Position numbers and translations under genes: made by a program
Notes under the pieces: model-generated
Database searches by the model: none
Told to the model about the DNA's origin: nothing
What the model saw: the letters and a program-made list of their open reading frames with translations, nothing else
In this document: piece by piece, positions 61,162-64,000 of the stretch
Numbering within the stretch: the stretch's first letter is position 1
How the letters are laid out: every line of letters starts with the position of its first letter
Source: Prosapia bicincta
Taxonomy: Eukaryota > Arthropoda > Insecta > Hemiptera > Cercopidae
Length of the DNA stretch: 64,000 nt
Direction: 5' to 3'
Assembly (NCBI GenBank): GCA_036971475.1
Contig: JBAIZL010000001.1
Coordinates: 148,787,044-148,851,043 of the forward strand

Positions 61162-61926
61162 GGTAAAGTCCTCTTTATCTGGTATTTCTACCTATAGTTG
61201 TCTAAGTAAAGTTCCACTATCGACATTTAAGTCTAATGCCCATGGTGGTAAAGTCCTCTTTATCTGGTATTTCTACCTATCGTTGTCTAAGTAAAGCTCC
61301 ACTATCGACATTTAAGTCTAATGTCCATGGTGGTAAAGTCCTCTTTATCTGGTATTTCTACCTATAGTTGTCTAAGTAAAGTTCCACTATCGACATTTAA
61401 GTCTAATGCCCATGGTGGTAAAGTCCTCTTTATCTGGTATTTCTACCTATCGTTGTCTAAGTAAAGCTCCACTATCGACATTTAAGTCTAATGTCCATGG
61501 TGGTAAAGTCCTCTTTATCTGGTATTTCTACCTATAGTTGTCTAAGTAAAGTTCCACTATCGACATTTAAGTCTAATGTCCATGGTGGTAAAGTCCTCTT
61601 TATCTGGTATTTCTACCTATAGTTGTCTACGTAACGTTCCACTATCGACATTCAAGTCTAATGTCCATGGTGGTAAAGTCATCTTTATCTGGTATTTCTA
61701 CCTATAGTTGTCTAAGTAAAGTTCCACTATCGACATTTAAGTCTAATGTCCATGGTGGTAAAGTCATCTTTATCTGGTATTTCTACCTATAGTTGTCTAA
61801 GTAAAGTTCCACTATCGACATTTAAGTCTAATGTCCATGGTGGTAAAGTCATCTTTATCTGGTATTTCTACCTATAGCTGTCTAAGTAAAGTTCCACTAT
61901 CGACATTTAAGTCTAATGTCCATGGT

Positions 61927-64000
61927 ATCCAGAAGAAATGGAATACAGCTGGTAATTTTTAACACCTGTTCATTAATATTCCATAACACAAATAGATATA
62001 GTACCACCCAAAATGTTATGACTAACCGAAAGTACAAAAATCAGGTTCACCATTTAGAACAATTGTTTCTTATGTAAATTCTACTACGTACTTCCTTGTG
62101 GAACATATTTATATAGTCCGCTAAAGACAAAATCTCATATAAAAAAATAATTGTATATTTTGTTAAAAGTTAAGGAAGTTTAATATTGCTCAAGATCATA
62201 TTATGATTATTATTATGATTACTTTATTCACAAATGTTTGTACTAAATGTTTGTTCTAAAGGCATTCAACAAATATGTTATCTTTTGCGAAATAAGTTAG
62301 ACATTTCTCTACATGACTTTCTCGATGCTGTTAAATTCTTGATGGAGAACACTTTCTTTTAGTTTATCTTAAGGTTCTTTCATTCAAGGTCGCTCTACAC
62401 TAAGTTTATGACAATAAAACTACAACTATTGTCGAAGCAAACACTGTTCCTTAAAAGTACATTGATTCCGAAAAAACCTCAGTGCAACTTTTCAGGTTGT
62501 TCTAAAATCTTTGCCGCAACCAAGTTTCGTTTTTCATATTTGATGACGAAGATTATTATCTGTAAACAATTCGTCTAATCGTTAAACAATATAATTACCT
62601 CAGTTACTCTAATGGCTGTATTTTCTATTCTCTTGTAATTTAATAAAATCGAAATATCCAACCTCATATTTGAGGATTGCATAGCCTGGTACTACAGTTT
62701 TCCTATATATAGGGAAGCCTGTATCTACTGGTCACTGCATTACCAAATGGTTCTACTGCCGAGGATGGACGTTGGCTAGTAAGGGAGTGATAATCTATGT
62801 CGGGATATAAAATTTAATGATATTAAAATTAAATGTAACTAACCTGTTTAGGAAGGTTGTACGGCCAGTAGGATATACTGGTAATATATTATTACAGTAT
62901 TTCTTTGAATACCAAGTTCTATTACACTGAGTCTAATACTAAGAGGAGGTAATAATAGTACATAGCATGCATCTTCGTATTTGTGCCTTTATTGTTTGAC
63001 TAAATCAGCTCGTATTAAACAATAGCCTACCCTTTAATCTTTGGTTTCCTTTCAATTAATTCAATACTTCTGCCGCTGACGCAACTCCATACAATCGTGT
63101 ATAAAGGTCTGTAAATAATTTTTCAATCGCACATTCTTCGTTAGACTTCCAAAATATATCACAAAATTCCCAATAAAGCTAACAAGTGGAGTGGAGCTCC
63201 TTATTCTACAATCATAATTGTTCTCGATAATTCTGTTCTATATTTTTGGTAATAAGAGTGTGGCTACGTAAATGAGACCTATTCTACAGTGCTCTCAATT
63301 TAGAGAATGTTTGGTTTCAATGATTGGTAGAAAAGTAGAATAGTTTGTAGTAATTAATTTGTGTTTTCTCTAACCTATGGTAAACAATTTAACTTCATAC
63401 GGGAGAACGAATTGAACACATACACTGCAAGTCCTAACTAAAGTATTTAAAATTTAATAATTATACGTATTATTTTTTGGTATTGTATAAAGGCCTGATT
63501 CGGAAAATGTTTATTTTGTATATGAAAAACATTTGTGATGAAATTTAATAAAAAAAAGTTTACAATAATAGTTGTACGCTGTATACATTTTTAGGCCCTA
63601 GAATAGTAGAACGATAGAAACATATATTAAAATATAAACATATTAAAATAACATAAAAACTCAAATATGTAGATGATGCTTTATCAAAATAAAAACAACT
63701 TTTATCATAAAATAAGTTGTAAAATATTTGCACAATAAAGATAAAACCATGATCTCATGAACGATCAACCTTAGCATTAGCGAGATTAGCTTCTAAGACG
63801 TTTAGCAAAATTATTAAATTGAACCAAGTGAATTGAATTTCTAATATAAAGACATTTGTAACTTTATGTGAATCCTAAATCTTATTATTTAAATGTGTGT
63901 ATTGAGGTTTCTGAACATTTGTTACATTGAAATAAACCTTTCCTGGTGATGAAAGATTTTTCGGCTACCATTCAATTTACAAAAGTAATTTGGAAAGGGG
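61927..64000. other. AT-rich sequence without recognisable feature
   Basis: The satellite stops abruptly at CATGGT/ATCCAGAAG. No gene, repeat or RNA was recognised to the window end. Confidence 0.45.

Larger units (their letters stand above)
55127..61926. repeat. 85 bp satellite array, 80 units
   Basis: Unit phase: starts GGTAAAGTCCTCTTTATCTGG and ends AATGTCCATGGT. 6,800 bp divided by 85 is exactly 80, and landmarks stay in register throughout, so no net indel occurs. Variation is confined to a few positions, notably CTATAG/CTATCG, CTAAGTAAAG/CTACGTAACG, GTTCC/GCTCC/GATCC, TTTAAG/TTCAAG, TATCTGG/TATGTGG and TGTCC/TGCCC. These variants are arranged in alternating dimers and trimers and in larger duplicated blocks. 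Because 85 is not divisible by three, the recurrent 60-66 codon frames are by-products. I see no promoter, pol III box or ribozyme core in the unit. Confidence 0.98.

Noticed and set aside
55127..61926. Regular repeats as a possible CRISPR array, or the recurrent 60-66 codon frames as a repeat protein
   Set aside because: There are no unique spacers: the whole 85 bp unit is repeated. The period is not a codon multiple, frames close after about two units, and the locus is eukaryotic.

Overview
The window is AT-rich, repeat-dominated nuclear DNA from an animal, most likely an arthropod. The basis is mariner-type and RNase H-bearing LINE debris, an LTR element primed by tRNA-Lys, long (TA)n and (CA)n arrays, and no compact coding. 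An insect is my best guess, with low confidence. I found no host protein-coding gene, rRNA, tRNA or CRISPR array. The only long open frames belong to an LTR retrotransposon. The many short ORFs elsewhere are low-complexity or satellite artefacts.

Layout. 0.5-4.8 kb: about four diverged copies of a 0.93 kb tandem repeat, the last split by a 681 bp poly(A)-tailed retroposon. 5.4-7.1 kb: a (CA)n array and a 29 bp minisatellite. 7.1-12.9 kb: featureless AT-rich DNA with one (TA)n tract. 12.9-13.4 kb: two tandem fragments of a mariner transposase N-terminus. 14.9-18.4 kb: two direct duplications built on (CA)n/(TA)n arrays and small foldbacks. 19.2 and 22.9 kb: palindromic elements. 25.9 kb: a 44 bp repeat.

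27,125-43,031: a three-LTR tandem LTR retrotransposon (LTR-internal-LTR-internal-LTR, period 6,943 bp) inserted in an (AC)n microsatellite. Each internal region has a tRNA-Lys primer site, a 425-codon gag, and a protease frame reached by an apparent -1 frameshift signal (A AAA AAC, then a stem 9 nt downstream). The frame stops where reverse transcriptase should begin, so RT, RNase H and integrase are absent. The element must be non-autonomous and would need pol supplied in trans.

43-52 kb: more palindromic elements (a perfect 141 bp inverted repeat at 44 kb, another at 51.9 kb, an imperfect 0.55 kb one at 50.4 kb), a decayed LINE ORF2 end, and a 25 bp minisatellite carrying CACGTG. 55,127-61,926: a satellite of exactly 80 x 85 bp with higher-order duplication blocks. 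The rest is unique-looking AT-rich sequence.

The most interesting shared signal is a hammerhead-ribozyme-like core (CTGANGA, one extra T, a stem-loop, then GAAA, with flanking helix-I pairing). It recurs in at least four sequence families of microsatellite-flanked palindromes (17.6/18.1, 19.2, 22.9/51.9 and 44 kb). The second most interesting is the gag-pro frameshift cassette in the pol-less LTR element.
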